A DNA stretch of 64,000 nucleotides, from the NCBI GenBank assembly GCA_965240325.2, contig OZ251223.1, forward strand, positions 2,480,001 through 2,544,000, written 5' to 3'. This stretch comes from Rebecca billardiae RCC1528 (lineage: Eukaryota; Haptophyta). Below the pieces are notes generated by a model. That model made no database searches. It was not told the origin of the DNA and saw only the letters and a list, made by a program, of their open reading frames with translations. The number at the start of each line of letters is the position of its first letter. The stretch's first letter is position 1. Position numbers and translations under genes: made by a program. Positions 13,285-25,696 of the stretch are shown here, piece after piece.

Positions 13285-16200
13285 CTAAACGCTGTAGGGG
13301 TCGGAGTCGGACTCGTCGGCGCCCGTGGGCTCAGCCGCGGTGCCACCGGTCGCGTCAGGGCTGCCTCGGCCCTGCGGCTTCTTGCTGGCCTTGCCCGAGC
13401 CACCTTCGCCGAGAGCGTGCGAACACGTGCCGCGCTCCGGGGTGATGCGGTCTCCCGCCGGGGCGCCGGCAGGGGCGCCGTCCGTCGTGGACGAGAACGG
13501 GCGGCCGTTGCGCTCGTTGGCGCCCTCCTCCCCTCCGCCCTCGCCCTCCTCCTCGCCCTCCTCCTCCGCCTCGAGATCGTCCCGCACCTTGTCCCAGCGC
13601 TCCATGATGGCGTCGACGGTGCGCTGATCGTCCGTGTACCCGCCCACGGGCGCCATGCCCTTGAGGGACGGGTAGCGGCGGAGCCACTGCAGCGCCATCT
13701 GGTCCATCAGCAGCTGCGCCTTGTCGTCGATCTGCGCCGCGTCGTAGTACTCCTGCTCCGCCAGCGAGAGCAGCACCTCGACGTAGTGCACGCGGCCGCC
13801 GCGCACGGGCACGCGCAGCGCCGAGATCAGGTTGAGCACGGCGCGGCGGCTCGTGCGCACCTCCGGCGGCGCGAGCGGCGGGCGGAGCGCCGAGACGAGG
13901 AGGCCGAGCTGCTCGACGTCGATGAAGTGCGTGCAGCGCGGGTCATACACCGACCACTCGAGCGCGAACCCCTTGATCACGTCCCCGTGGATCTTGAGCA
14001 GCGACTGCTCGCGCACGTCCTCGAAGCTCTCCATCAGCACGGCGACAAAGACCGACAGCACGATGTACGAGACGCACACCATGTACACGCAGAAGAAGGA
14101 GACGGCCCACGCGCCCGACCAGCCGTTGAGCAGGCCGGCGTTGCCGAAGTACCGGTAGTCCCACATCAGGTCGGCCCAGAGCTCGCCCGAGCACATCGCG
14201 AAGAGCGTGAGCGCGCCGTGGCCGAACGTGCCGAAGTTGGCGAGGTCGGTCACCCCGTGGTACGGGCCCTCCCGCGGCGCCGACTGGAGCAGCTCGACGC
14301 CGATGACGGCGAAGGCGAAGATGACGAGCATGAGCAGCGCGGCGACGTTGCCCAGCTGCGGCAGCGAGAAGTAGAGCGTGTTGATGATCTTGCGCAGCGC
14401 CGACAGCCCCTTGGTCAGCCGGAGCACGCGCACGACGCGCACGCTGCGCAGCACGGTGAGCGTGCCGGGCGGGACGGCGTTCAGCAGCCCGGCGCCGGCC
14501 ATCACGAGCTCGATCACGCCGAAGACGACGACGAAGCAGTCGAAGCGGTTCCACGCGATGGCGGTGTACCGCTGCCACCCGATCGCGGTGATCTTGATCG
14601 CCGCCTCCAGCCCGAAGATGAACGTGAAGACCGTGGAGGTGATCTCGAGCACGCGCTCCATGTCCGCGCTCATCCCGCGGTGCCGCGTCATCATCGCGAG
14701 CGTGTTGCCGACGATGAGCACGAGCACGACGACCTCGAAGCGCTCGCCGTGGAAGCGCCCCGGGTCGATGGCGCGGCGCGACGCCTCGTCGTCCAGCTGC
14801 CCCATCTCCGTCGCGCGGATCGAGCGCCAGCTCGCCCACGACGACTTGTGCACGAGCCGGAAGCACCACGCGCGCACCGGGTGTGTCGGGATGTCGTACA
14901 GCCGCTTCGGCCGGAGCTTGAGCATCTTGCGCTGCGTGTGGACCCACGCGCGCTGCTCGGTGGAGAGCAGGATCGAGCCGTCGTGCATCCCGCGGAACCG
15001 CGCGAAGTGCTGCAGGATCACGCCCACGAACAGGTTGGCCAGCACGTACGAGCAGAGGAACACGGCCGCGACAAAGAAGAGCGCCGGCCAGTAGAAGTCG
15101 GCCTGCGTCGCGTTGAGCGCGGGCTGCATGTCGATGCCCGTCATGTCGATGGCGTTGTGCATGATCGAGGGCCACTGCTCGAGCGTCGAGATCTGGAAGA
15201 GCGCGAGCACCGCCTCGCCGATCGAGTCGAAGTTGGGGTACGGCAGGAACCAGCGCACGTCAAAGCCGCGCACGCCCGCGCGCGCGAGCGCCGCGCCGAG
15301 CGCCTCCATCTCCTCGCACGCGGCGCGGTCGGTGCCGTGCGCGCCGCGCCCGGCGGCGACGCCGGCGTGCGAGGCGCCGAGCCGCGCGCCGAACGCCGCG
15401 CGCGTGCGCTCGAGCCTCGCGTGCAGGTCGCCGACGAGCAGCTCGCCCGACGCGTCCACGCACCGGCCGAACCGGCCGCCAAACAGCGCGACGCCGATCA
15501 CGCCGAAAATGAGCGACATCACGGCGAGGAGGAAGAAGAGGACGAGCACGTGCGGCACGGAGTAGACGACGGCGGAGGCGAGCACGCGCACGCCCGAGAG
15601 GCGCGGCACGAGGCGGAACGCGCGCAGCGCGAGGAACGGCCGCACCGCGCGCAGCGCGCCGCCGAGCACGAGCGCGTGCGCCGGGTGCAGCGAGATCAGC
15701 CCGATCAGCGTCATTGCCACGTCAAACCAGTGCCAGCGGTCGGCAAAGTAGATCTGCGCGCCGTGCGCGACGAGGTTCATCAGGATCTCGGCGACGAAGG
15801 CGACGAGGAAGACCACGTTCACCCACAGCAGGATGCGCAGCTCCTGCGCGCCCTCGAAGTCCGCGCCCGGCTGCAGGAAGCCGTCGGCCGCCGTGCCCGC
15901 GGGCGTGCGCGCCTGGAAGTGCTGCTCGATCGGCAGCACCACCGACGAGCCGACCACGACCAGGATCATGCTCAGGTCGTAGAACGGGTTCTGCAGGAAG
16001 GTGTGCAGCCAGACGCGCACGGGCGCGTGCTCCGTGAGGCAGCACAGCGCGTCGCCCTCGAGCGGCGGCGGCGGCCCCGAGCGCAGCGTCCACGCGAGGT
16101 TGGTAAGCACGTGCCCGAGCGACGACGTGACGCGCATCGCAGAGTCGGTGAGCGCGCCGGTCGCGGACGCGCTGCGCTCGCCCTGCTCGATCGCGCGCTT

Positions 16201-17412
16201 GCGCGCCGCCTCGGCCTCGGCCTGCCGCTTGAGCGCCATGAAGCGCAGGAACCGCGGCATGTCGAGCTCGCCGCCCTCGCCCGCGCACTCGACGAAGAGC
16301 GCGTGCAGCTCGTCGACGCTGAGCAGCTCCTCCTCGGACATCTCATGCAGCATGGCGTGCACCTCGTGCTCGTCCACAAACCCGTTGCCGTTCGCGTCGT
16401 ACCGGCGGAACTGGCCCGCGGCGGCCTGCTGCTCGAACGAGTTGAGCCAGACCACCTTGCGCCCGCCGCCGCCGCCGCCGCCGCCGCTCGGGCTCGCCTC
16501 GCGCGCGCCCGAGCTCGCGGCGGGCGGCGCCTTGCGGCCCGCGCGCACGGGCGAGTTTACGAGTGGCGGAGTGAACGCACCCCACGAGTGCGCGTGCATG
16601 CGCTCGCGGTCGACGAGCAGCGAGTTGCGGTGCGGCTCGCGCTCGGCCACCGCGGGCATGCCGTCGGCGGACGTCGCCGAGCCGCGCCGCGCGCGCACGT
16701 GCGCGCCCAACCTCAGCGCCTCCGCGCGGGCCGCGGGCGAGGGCGTGCTGTGTCTCCGCTCCAGCGCGCGCCCCGCGCCGCGCCGCGGCGGGACGCCCGC
16801 GCCCGCGCACGCGCCGGTGCTCGGGCTCCTCGGCGGGGCCGGCGCGCGCAGGGGCGGCAGGGCGTCGGCCGCGCCCTTCTCCGCGCCGGCCGACAAGCGC
16901 CCCGCGTGCCTCACCCTCGCGCCGTTCGGCTTGTTCGAGCCGCGGCGCGCGCTGTTGAGCGGCGTCGGCCGTCCGCTCGAGCGGCTGCCCGCGCTGCGCG
17001 GGGAGACGATCGCACTCAGCCCGTCCTCGCCCTCGATGCGCATGCCGTCGTCCTGCGAGGGCGCGGTGACGACGGGCGGCATGCGCGGCAGCCGGCGCGG
17101 CTTGATGCCCTCCACGTGCATCAGCGGCTGCGGCTGCAGCCCCTGCAGCCCCTGCAGCAGACCCGCCATTGTGCGCGAGTCTGCGCGCGAGAGCTGACGA
17201 GGCAGTGCCGGCCGCTGCTGCTCGCCCCGCTCGGGGAAGGAGGAGGAGGTGGGCACGGTGGGGAGCGGGATGGACTGCCGCCTGCTCGGCGAGCTGGAGC
17301 GCGCCGGCGAGGCCGCCGAGCCGCCCGTCGACGGCCGCCCCCCCCGCATCGGCGAGGGCATGGGCAGCGACGCTCGGCGGTTGACGGCGCTCCTCGAGCT
17401 CTCAGCGCGGCT

Positions 17413-17470
<58 letters not shown>

Positions 17471-20400
17471 AAGTAGCCGGCCACCGAGTCGAAGAAGGCG
17501 ATCGGCGTGCTCAGCCGCGACGAGCGCGTCGTCGAATCGCCCGGGCTCCTCGCGCCGCTCCGCAGGTGCTCCGAGCCCGGCGGGTCGGACGCGCGGCGCG
17601 CGAGCAGCTCGCGCTTGGGCGACGGGTGGGCGGCCGCCTCCGACTTGCGAGCGTGGCGCGACGAGAGGCGCGGCGAGCGGTTGGAGAGGGACGCCGCGTT
17701 CGAGTTGCGCGCGCTGCGCGTCGGGTTGGACGCTGTCGACATCCGCCGCGCCTCGGCGCGCGCCGCGCGCTCGCCCCACGAGTCCACGTCGAACGTGTGC
17801 GGCGAGTGGTGGCCGCTGTGTCGCGCCGAGCGCGTGCCGGCGGCGCCGTCGAGCTGCGTCGCGAGGGCGGCGGCCGAGACGGCGCCGGGCGGCGGGGGCA
17901 GCTCGGACGGCGTGGTGACGAAGAGCTCGCGCCCGCCGTTCAGCTCGCGCCGCGCGCTCACGCTCTCCACCAAGCTGTCGCCCCGCGACTTCCCCGCGTC
18001 CGCGCCCGAGCCCGAGCTGGCGACGGTGGGCGCGCACGCGCTCGGTGTGCGGGACGCGCGCGGCTCGGCCGCGCCGGCGCTCGGCCGTCGCAGCGAGCCG
18101 ATCTGCACGGGCGAGAGGTCGAGCGGCGGGCGCTCGTCGGATGCGGCGAGCTTGGCCAGCTCGTCGGCGCTCGACGAGTGCTTGACCGACGCCTCTGCCC
18201 GCGCCTCGCCCTCGAGGATCTGCGCGGAGCCGCGGCGCGACGCTGCGACGATCGCCTCGTGCGCGGCGTCTGACGGCCGCGAGGCGCGGCGCGCGGCCGG
18301 CCGGCCGAGCATCGAGTCGGAGTTGCGCTTCGGCCGGGCGGAGGCGCGCCTGAAGGAGCCGGAGGACATGGTCGACATGCGCGCGGCGAGGAGCGCCGCG
18401 CGCAGCGTCGAGAGCCGCTGCTTCGCCGAGTCGACGGTGGTCTGGAAGCGGTAGACGCGCATCGCCGTGTTGAGCGCCGCCTGCATGTGGTCCTCCTGGT
18501 CGTCAAAGTTGGCGAGCAGGATGCCGAGGAAGAGGTTGATGGCGAAGAAGTTGCCGATGACGATCATGAAGAAGAAGAACGGGATCGCGATCGGGCCCAC
18601 CGCCGAGTACGTGTCGTACAGCACGTCGTTCCAGTTCTCCGTCGAGATCACCTGGAAGCACGTGACGAACGCCCAGATGAAGTCGTCAAAGTGGTGCCGC
18701 GGCTTCTCGGGGAACGCGGCCTCGTCGTCGAAGATGCCGCCGAACTGCTGCAGCGCGAGGATGGCGAAGATGCAGATGAAGATGAAGACGACGAGGAGCA
18801 GGTACGCGCACGCGCGCAGCGAGTTCATCGTCGTGCCGATCAGCGAGCCCACCGTCGGCGACACGTCGGACGCGAGCTTGAAGATGCGCAGCAGCCGGAG
18901 CGAGCGCAGCGCCGTCACAACCTGCACAAAGATCACGCCGTCCTGCCGGCCGAAGACGCGGAGCTGCAGCATCACGTCGGCGAGCGAGACGACGACGATC
19001 GCAAGGTCCAGCCGGTTCAGCGGGCTCGACATGTAGATCTTCGGGCCGAACCCGAGCACCTTGAGCAGCATCTCGAGGACGAAGCAGACGGTGAGCCCCT
19101 GGTTGAGCGCGACCAGCCGGCCCTTGTCGGCCGCGGGCAGGTACGGGTTGTCGATCATGAGGATGATGGCGTTGGTCACGATGAGGAGCATCACGGCGAT
19201 GCGGAACGGGTACGACGTCACCGTGCGCAGCAGCTGCTTCCGCGTGCGCCGGATGCGCTCCTCCAGCGCCATCGAGCCCGGCGCGAGCTCGCGCTCGGTC
19301 GGGTCCATCGTGAGAGCAGCCCAGAGCGTGCCCGCGCGCGCCAGCAGCGGCGTCGCGCGGTACGAGGTGATCTGCTTGAGCGAGGGCATCGCCTCCTCGC
19401 CGGCGGACGAGCCGCGCGAGCCGCGGCTGAGGTTCGAGTCGCGCGCGTTCTCGAGCGTGTTCCGCCACTGCTTCGAGATCCGCCGGCCGAGGGGCCCCCC
19501 GGCGCCGCGCGTGGAGCTGTTCTTGAGCTGCTGCCGCGTCACGCGCGAGGCGCGCTTCGCCTCGAGCTTCGCCTCGCGCTCGCGGCGCTGCTTCGCCTCG
19601 GCCTCGTCGATCACCGAGGTGTACGCCTCGGAGAGCACCGCCACGAGCAGGTTGACGCAGAACCACGTGGCGAACACCGTCAGCGCGATGAAGAAGATGC
19701 ACGCGACGCTCGAGTACGCGTCCATCAGGATGAACATGATGTCCGCCCAGCCCTCGCCCGACACGCACTGGAAGATGGTGACGAAGGCGAAGCCGATGTT
19801 GTCGAAGGAGGTGAGGTTCGAGTTGGGGTTGTCGATCACGTCGGTGCACGTCGCGCCCGGCCCGCACTCCAGCCCCTGCCCCTCGAGCACCGAGCATCGC
19901 CTGCCGTCGCGCACGACCGCGCCGCTCGCGTCGTCGAGGCACTGGTAGTGCAGCCTGTCGCGGAACAGGATCAGCCCGACGAGGCCAAAGACGAGGAAGA
20001 CCATGCCGAGGAGGAGCATGACGTTGCCCAGGTCGAGCACGGCGATGAAGAGGCACTGGATGATCCGCTGCAGCTGCGGCAGCGCGCGCATCGTGCGCAG
20101 CGCGCGCAGGATCCGGAACGATCGCAACACGGAGAAGTTGCCCGCCGAGGTCACGTTGAAGAGCGAGAAGACAAACTCGGTCCAGCCGAGGACGACGACG
20201 ACGGTGTCGAGCCAGCTCCACGGCGAGCGGAAGTACCGCGTCCCGTACGCCACGAGCCTGATGCACAGCTCCAGCGAGAACGCGATCGTGAAGTACAGCT
20301 CGACCTGCGCCGACACGCTCACAATGTCTGGCCGAGACTCGGCGTACCACGCGTGCGGCGCCTCGAGCATGAGCAGCACCGTGTTCGTCACGATGGCGAG

Positions 20401-20757
20401 GGTGACGAGCTGCGTGAAGTACGGCGACTCCGACACGCGCCAGGCCATCGCGCGCACCGGATTCTCCGGCGGCTGGCCTGGGCTCTCCTCCTCCTTGAGG
20501 AACATGTTGCGCACGTGCTGCGCATACCTGCTGCCGCCGAGGCTCTCAGAGCCCTTTGGCTTCGAGCCCCTGAGGCCGTCAAAAAGGCGGAAGCCTCTGC
20601 GATTTGATTCCGCGCCCTGGCGGGCCGCCACCCCACGTATTGTGTTGCGGGGCATGGCCGCCCCGCCCCGGCTCGCGGGCAGACGACCTTGGGCGCCCCC
20701 ACCGCCTTGCGGGTATGCTGCTCTCAGTGCTCGCGCGAGCGAGGAGACGGCCGTCAT
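13285..20757 (-). CDS. Four-domain voltage-gated Ca2+ channel alpha1 subunit with an EF-hand in the II-III linker
   Basis: About 2490 aa in one intron-free frame. Four six-TM domains are visible, each with an Arg-rich S4 (for example VLRSFRILRALRTMRAL and VLRSVRVVRVLRLTKGL). Pore loops read SGEGW, STENW, STLEQW and CSGELW, putting Glu at residues 335, 707, 1860 and 2192. An EEEE filter is the Ca2+-channel signature. After IVS6 comes the proximal C-terminal EF-like region of Cav channels (YDPRCTHFIDVEQL...LRPPL). Between domains II and III lies a ~750-residue Ser/Arg-rich linker with a ~24-Gly run (codons 17409..17470) and a canonical EF-hand loop DANGNGFVDEHE at 1454-1465. The ATG at 20757 is preferred; the frame extends to 21339 without conserved sequence. 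Likely roles are membrane excitability, flagellar response or Ca2+ entry. The large plus-strand frame opposite is a shadow. Confidence 0.93.
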
Positions 20758-22222
20758 ATATGGCTTTTCGAGCGACTTGCTATTGGCAGGGTCCCAAATC
20801 CCAAAGTGCTGAATAGGGAAAGCGAGCCTCGGTCGAAGGGGCAATTGGCCAGGGGGTAAAGGGTGTGATAAGTACGTTATCGCCGTTGCTGGGCAGGCGC
20901 GGGTCACCAAAAAGGACTCCGTCCTGGTCCTGGTTTGCTCCCGGACTTGATTTGATGATGATGGCGCCCGCTCCGCGACCGCACAGCATGAAATGCTGTG
21001 CGGTCGCGACTGCGGTTTGAACAGCTGTCCTGTAGCGCGATTCACCTGCGCTGCGCAGCTGGCCCGGGCGATTGGATGGAGCGGATCCACCACCCGAAGG
21101 GGAGGCCAGTCTCGGTCCGCATGGGCAGCAGCAGCAGGGTCTGGCGCAGGTGCAGCAGTAGATGGCACGCAATCTTCCTTGGGCTCCTGGAGATACTTGA
21201 CGGCGCGCCACGTAGAGAAGCGACTGGTCGAAGGGGAATGCAGTCTTCGGCCCTGCTCGTCGTGCCGTGGCCCACGCTTCCCGCGCGGAGGCCTGTTCTT
21301 CCGCTTCTGAGGCTGCTGCTGCCGACGTGTGTAGCCCACGGCACCTCAGCGGACAACGTACCAGCCAACAAGCTGATCGGTTTCATGCCAACGCAGCGCC
21401 CAGCCCTGGCCCAGCCAGCACGTCTGCGAGTGCCGACTGGCACGACAGCGGGGACCGCGGCCGGACGGCCCGACTGCTCTGCATCCAGTAAGTACGCCGC
21501 CACGGGAAGCCAGGGCCGCCGGCGGGGCCGGGCGTCGTCATCATTGGCACTGGTGCGGTGCCACTGCCGCAGTGGCATCGAGCGGTTGCGACCCTGCCAG
21601 GCGGCCACCTGTGACCCTGTCAGGCAGGCCGGGCTGACGTGATGGCGACTGACGCCGATTCCGGAATGCAGCCGTCATAGTGCGTGCAGTCCGAACGTTG
21701 AACACGGCAGGGAATCCAGCCCGAGCAGTGACAGCAGACTTCAGAGACTGACCGCCATATATCGCAGTCCGCGGCCGCCTGCTGGTCAGTGGCGGTGCCA
21801 GTTCAGAGCCTCACAGTACTCACACGCCACGATTCGTCACGGACCGTGCGACGGAGGGTCCGCCTGAGGGTGCACCGCCACCGCGGGCCCCGAACTACGT
21901 AGTACGTTCGTTCCGTACGGAAAAGGACCGCGGAACGCGGTCATAATATATATATATCAACATCGTGGATTGATCGCAACCGTGAGACACCACGACCCGC
22001 GTGGTGAGTTACGAGTGATCCGGCATCAGTGATGTCCGCCGTAACTTACTCGGTAACGCGATGGCACTGAAAGCCAAACTCCCAAAGGACGACGGCGCGT
22101 GAAAGATGCAAATGATGAGTGTATGCGGCATGCGCCCCGCAGCAGTGAGCCACTGAGCTTTGAGCGCACCACAGAGCGGACCACAACCACCATTGAGCTC
22201 TGCGGGCGCCGCGCAACAGATG
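20758..22222. other. 1.46-kb spacer with a dispersed hairpin repeat
   Basis: This lies upstream of the Ca2+ channel and downstream of the minus-strand gene ending at 22223. Reading frames here have no domain character. It contains the first copy of the hairpin repeat described separately. Confidence 0.55.
21877..21957. repeat. Dispersed repeat with perfect 7-bp hairpin, copy 1
   Basis: It shares with 51215..51285 the blocks GCCACCGCGGGCCCC and AAAAGGACCGCGGAACGCGG followed by TCAT and an AT-rich TATA run. The core 21926..21942 is a perfect hairpin: GACCGCG, loop GAA, CGCGGTC. Whether it is a transposon end, a promoter block or a structured RNA cannot be told from two copies. Confidence 0.75.
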
Positions 22223-22804
22223 CTAGTTGTCCAGTCCATGCCGTGTCGGTGCGAGCCACTCTGCGCCCGCTGATACGCGGGAGGCCAAGGGCTTGACGGG
22301 GAGGTCGAAGAGGTTGGCGATGTCAGCGCTCAGATTCGCTCGTCGGAGGTGGTCCAGGGCGAGCGACTCCCGGGCGGTATCCCAATCGTCCTCATCTGCA
22401 TCGCCCCTCCCGGGGAGCCGACTCGCGTCCACATGTGCGCCCGTCCACAGGGTTGGCAGGCTGCTCAGCTCGCTGCTGCTGCGTTCGCGGCGCGCATGCT
22501 CGGAGTGCAAAGTACTCGGCGCAGCCAGAGCTGAGAATGAACCGCTCCCTTGCCGCGCATCCACTTGAGCGACTGTCCCCACACTGCTACCATTGCTGGT
22601 GTGGTCGTTGTCTGCGGCGACAAGCCCAGATGCACTCGGCGGCACCCAGTCCGTGTGCAGCGGAGCAGACGCAGCAACGGAGTCGGGGGCGCTGAAAAGC
22701 GCCAGCAGGTCGGCCCCAATGCCCGCGCCCTCGCCGAATATGGCGAGGGCGTCGTCGTCACCGCCGTCATCGGCGTCGTCGTGTTGGTCGAGTTGGCGGG
22801 CCAT
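22223..22804 (-). CDS. Hypothetical acidic protein
   Basis: The product is 193 aa from the ATG at 22804. It opens with an Asp-rich stretch (QHDDADDGGDDDAL), is then low in complexity, and ends with a more structured Leu-rich part (DWDTARESLALDHLRRANLS...LFDLPVKPLAS). No family is recognised. Less extreme GC than neighbouring genes and the lack of a conserved block leave open a fragment or a first exon. The frame continues upstream to 22942. Confidence 0.4.
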   Translation of the reverse strand: MARQLDQHDDADDGGDDDALAIFGEGAGIGADLLALFSAPDSVAASAPLHTDWVPPSASGLVAADNDHTSNGSSVGTVAQVDARQGSGSFSALAAPSTLHSEHARRERSSSELSSLPTLWTGAHVDASRLPGRGDADEDDWDTARESLALDHLRRANLSADIANLFDLPVKPLASRVSAGAEWLAPTRHGLDN

Positions 22805-23146
22805 GACTCTCGTATTGTACCGCAATGTACGCCCATCAGCCCCCAGCGGCCGCTCGCTGCTGACCAGCGCCGGCCCTCGCAAAAGCCACATGGAAGTGCA
22901 TTTCGGCCTTTCGAGAAGGCCTTGTTTCGAGGGCGTGATCAAAAGATTCCCTCCCCAGCCCGGATAATCTCACGGTATATCTCCCCGTATCCATAGGTGC
23001 TCAAACTATATTATTTCGGCTTCTTGGATCGATCAAATACGCCTTAACCAAGTGTGCACGTTAAAACATAGTAAACTGTAGGATCGATCAAGATTTGAGA
23101 TATTCAGCGCTACTACTAATGGTACTGCTGCTATTACTCGACTCGC
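22805..23146. other. Short spacer, nothing seen
   Basis: Between the start of the acidic hypothetical gene and the stop of the FAM149-like gene, both on the minus strand. The right half is AT-richer, as expected for a 3' UTR and promoter. Confidence 0.6.
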
Positions 23147-23930
23147 CTAGCGCGGCCCTGCCGGCCGCAGTGCCGGGGCGCCAGCGCCCCTGGGATGGGC
23201 TGCAGCCGGTTGCCCATGCCGCACAGGCATGGCCGCCCCGGACAGACTGACCGCCGCGCCGTCGAGCGGTTGGGAGGCGCCCGCGCCCTGAGCGCTGCGC
23301 GTGCCACGCGCTCCGCCGGACGGGCGCGTCGCAAATGATGCGCCGGCGTTGCCCGAGTTGGCTGCGACGCCGGCAGGCGCGTCGAGTCCCGGCGCCGGCA
23401 TCATCGCGGCTGGCCCGGTCGGTCCCAGGGTCCTGGGAGCGTTCGCCTGCCGCGCGCCCGCTCCGCCGCGCCCTCCCGCTGCGCCTCTCCGGCGGCCGTG
23501 CGCGGGCGCAGTCCGCACCGCCGACGGCGCAAAGCCGCCGCCGTGGAACGGAGGCAGCGAGGGGATGGCGGGCGCCGAGCCGGTGCGCTCCCGCGCGCGC
23601 ACGCCCGCAGCAGGCTGGGGCGGCAGCAGCGGCGGCAGGCTGGCGAAGCCCGCACGGCCGGCCGCCCACAGAGGCGCTGGCCCGGCGGAGGCGCGGGGCC
23701 CCGAGCCGGCCTCAGCCGCAAGCGGCGCAGCCCCGCCCGGCCCTGCGAGCGCGGCCGCGTGGCCCCCGGACGAGCGCCGACGGAGCTTGCTCCCGGAGAG
23801 GGCCCCGCTGCTGGCAGCGGAGGGCGGCGCCGCTGCCAACAGAGCCCCGCCCACGCGCGGGTCGCCGTCGCGTGGCAGCGCCGCCGCCACCCCCGCCTCC
23901 GCCTCCGAGGCCCGCCTCAGCGCCACCTTC

Positions 23931-23972
<42 letters not shown>

Positions 23973-24803
23973 TGCTGCGCCGTCGCGTCGCCGCGCGAGC
24001 CGCCGGCCACCCCCACTCCAGCGGCGCCCGCCTGCCGCACGGCTCGGCGGGAGGAGGGCTCGGCGCGCGCACAGCGCGCATCTGCGTCCGCGGCGCGCGC
24101 GCTCGACACGTCGCCGTCAGCGCCGGCCGTCGCCCCTGCCGTCGCGGGCGATGGCGAGGGCTGTCCGCCACCGCTGCTCCCGCGCCCGCGCGCCCAGCCG
24201 TCCTCGGCGCCGGCGCTGACGCAGCCATCGGGAGTCGAGCCCTCAGGCGCGTCGCGCGTGGGCTGGAGCGCCGCCGCTGCCGCTGTCGCGCTCGCCCCAT
24301 CGGGCACCGCTGGTGGCCCGCCACCGTGCGCGGCAGCGGCACCAACCGGCAGCGCCGGCCGGGCTGCGCCTCCACGGCGACCGCTCGTGCCGCCAGCGGC
24401 GCCGGGGCTCGCGCCGTCCGCGGCCGGCGGCGGCGGCGCGTCGCGCGCGGCCGGCGCGTCGGGGAGGATCTCCTCGTCGCCGTCGTGCTCGGCGCGCGGA
24501 TGCGCGCCCGCGGAGGCGTCTGCGATGAGCTCTGCGCCCATCGCGAGCACAGGCTCAAGCTCGGCGACCAGCCTCGGCCACAGCGCCGCCACGGCCGCCT
24601 CGAGCTCCTGCTCGGCCCGACTGGCCGATGGCGAGCATGGAGGCAAGCCCCAGCGGGCCAGGTGCTCCGCCTCGCGCGCGGCGTGGGTGAGCTCGGGGCG
24701 CTGCCGCTCTCGCGCGAGGTCGAGGTCAGTGGGCACGTCCACGGCGATCACTTCCTCGCACTCGCCGTCCTGGGCGAAGATCTCGTCCTCCTCGCCCGCC
24801 ACG

Positions 24804-24838
<35 letters not shown>

Positions 24839-25636
24839 CTGCTCCGCTGCCTGCCCGCGGCCTTCTGCAGGGGCCGCGCGAGAGCCGGCGGCGGCGGCGG
24901 GGACGCGCAGGGCGGGCGAGCCCGTGATGCAGAGCGCCGCGCGCTCCGACTCGAGCGCCTCAAACAGTGCCGCCACCGCCGAGCCCTCGCCGCCAGCACG
25001 CGCTGACCGAGAGTCATGCGCCGGCTGCGGCGGGGCTGCACCGAGCGCGGTGGCGTAGTGCGCGCCCGGGCCCGCCGCCGAGCGAACCCGATGCCCCATG
25101 CCGGCAAGTATGCGCTCGTCCACCTCGCTGTCAACCGGCCACCCATCGGGCCGCTCGACGCGCTGGCCTCTCACGCGCAGCTGCACAAAGGCTGAGCGCC
25201 ATCGGACGCACTCGGCGTCGCGCAGCGTCGCAGGCGTGGTTCCGCGTGCAACCGGGAGGCCCGTGTCGCGGTCGATGCGGAGAGGGGCCGTGTCATCGCC
25301 ATAATCCGGTGGCGGCGCGCTCGGCTCGGCCTCGCCGTGAAGGATCGCATCCACGTGGCGCAGCTCCGCGGCGAGCGCGCCCGACGTGCGCTCGAGGTAT
25401 TCCTCGTCGTAGTCGTCATCGTCGCTGCGCGGGCTGAAGTCAAAGACGGTGGGGCGGCTGAACGCATGGCCGAAGCCGAAGGCGTCGTCATCGTCGTAAT
25501 CGAGCCCACGCAGGCCGGCCCCGCCGCCGCCAAACTCCTCCTCGTCGGAAGACGAGATCCAGCCCGCCATCGGCCGCACTCGCGCGTGCCGGTCGCGCGC
25601 GGAAAATGACGTGACGAAATCGGCCAAGGCGGCCAT
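23147..25636 (-). CDS. FAM149-like (DUF3719) protein with long disordered tail
   Basis: Up to 829 aa. The N-terminal ~220 residues look conserved: an acidic start (MAGWISSSDEEEF), then VDAILHGE, then ECVRWRSAFVQLRVRGQRV (about 25,155-25,215). This fits the DUF3719 core of FAM149 proteins, where a short helix precedes an EC..W...F.hLRV.G motif; FAM149B1 is a cilium-associated protein in animals. The remainder is Ala/Gly/Pro-rich with a poly-Gln run (CAG codons near 24,795-24,840) and a ~13-residue poly-Gly. The start may be 25636 or 25570. Head-to-head arrangement with SPAG16 fits a ciliary role. The family call rests on one short motif; introns within the low-complexity tail cannot be excluded. 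Confidence 0.6.
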
Positions 25637-25696
25637 CGTGCGGTGACTGGCTATGTGGATGAGCCGTTATCGATCGTTTTGGCTGGGCCCAGATCG
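25637..25696. promoter_or_regulatory. Very short bidirectional promoter region (FAM149-like / SPAG16)
   Basis: Only 60 bp separate the outermost ATG of the FAM149-like gene (minus) from the ATG of SPAG16 (plus), or 126 bp if FAM149 starts at 25570. The two genes must share control sequence or use promoters inside each other's 5' region. No factor site is claimed. Confidence 0.5.

Noticed and set aside
13273-18273. 1666-codon open frame on the plus strand
   Set aside because: It lies antisense to the Ca2+ channel and is a product of high-GC codon use; its Arg/Ala/His/Glu-rich translation has no domain.
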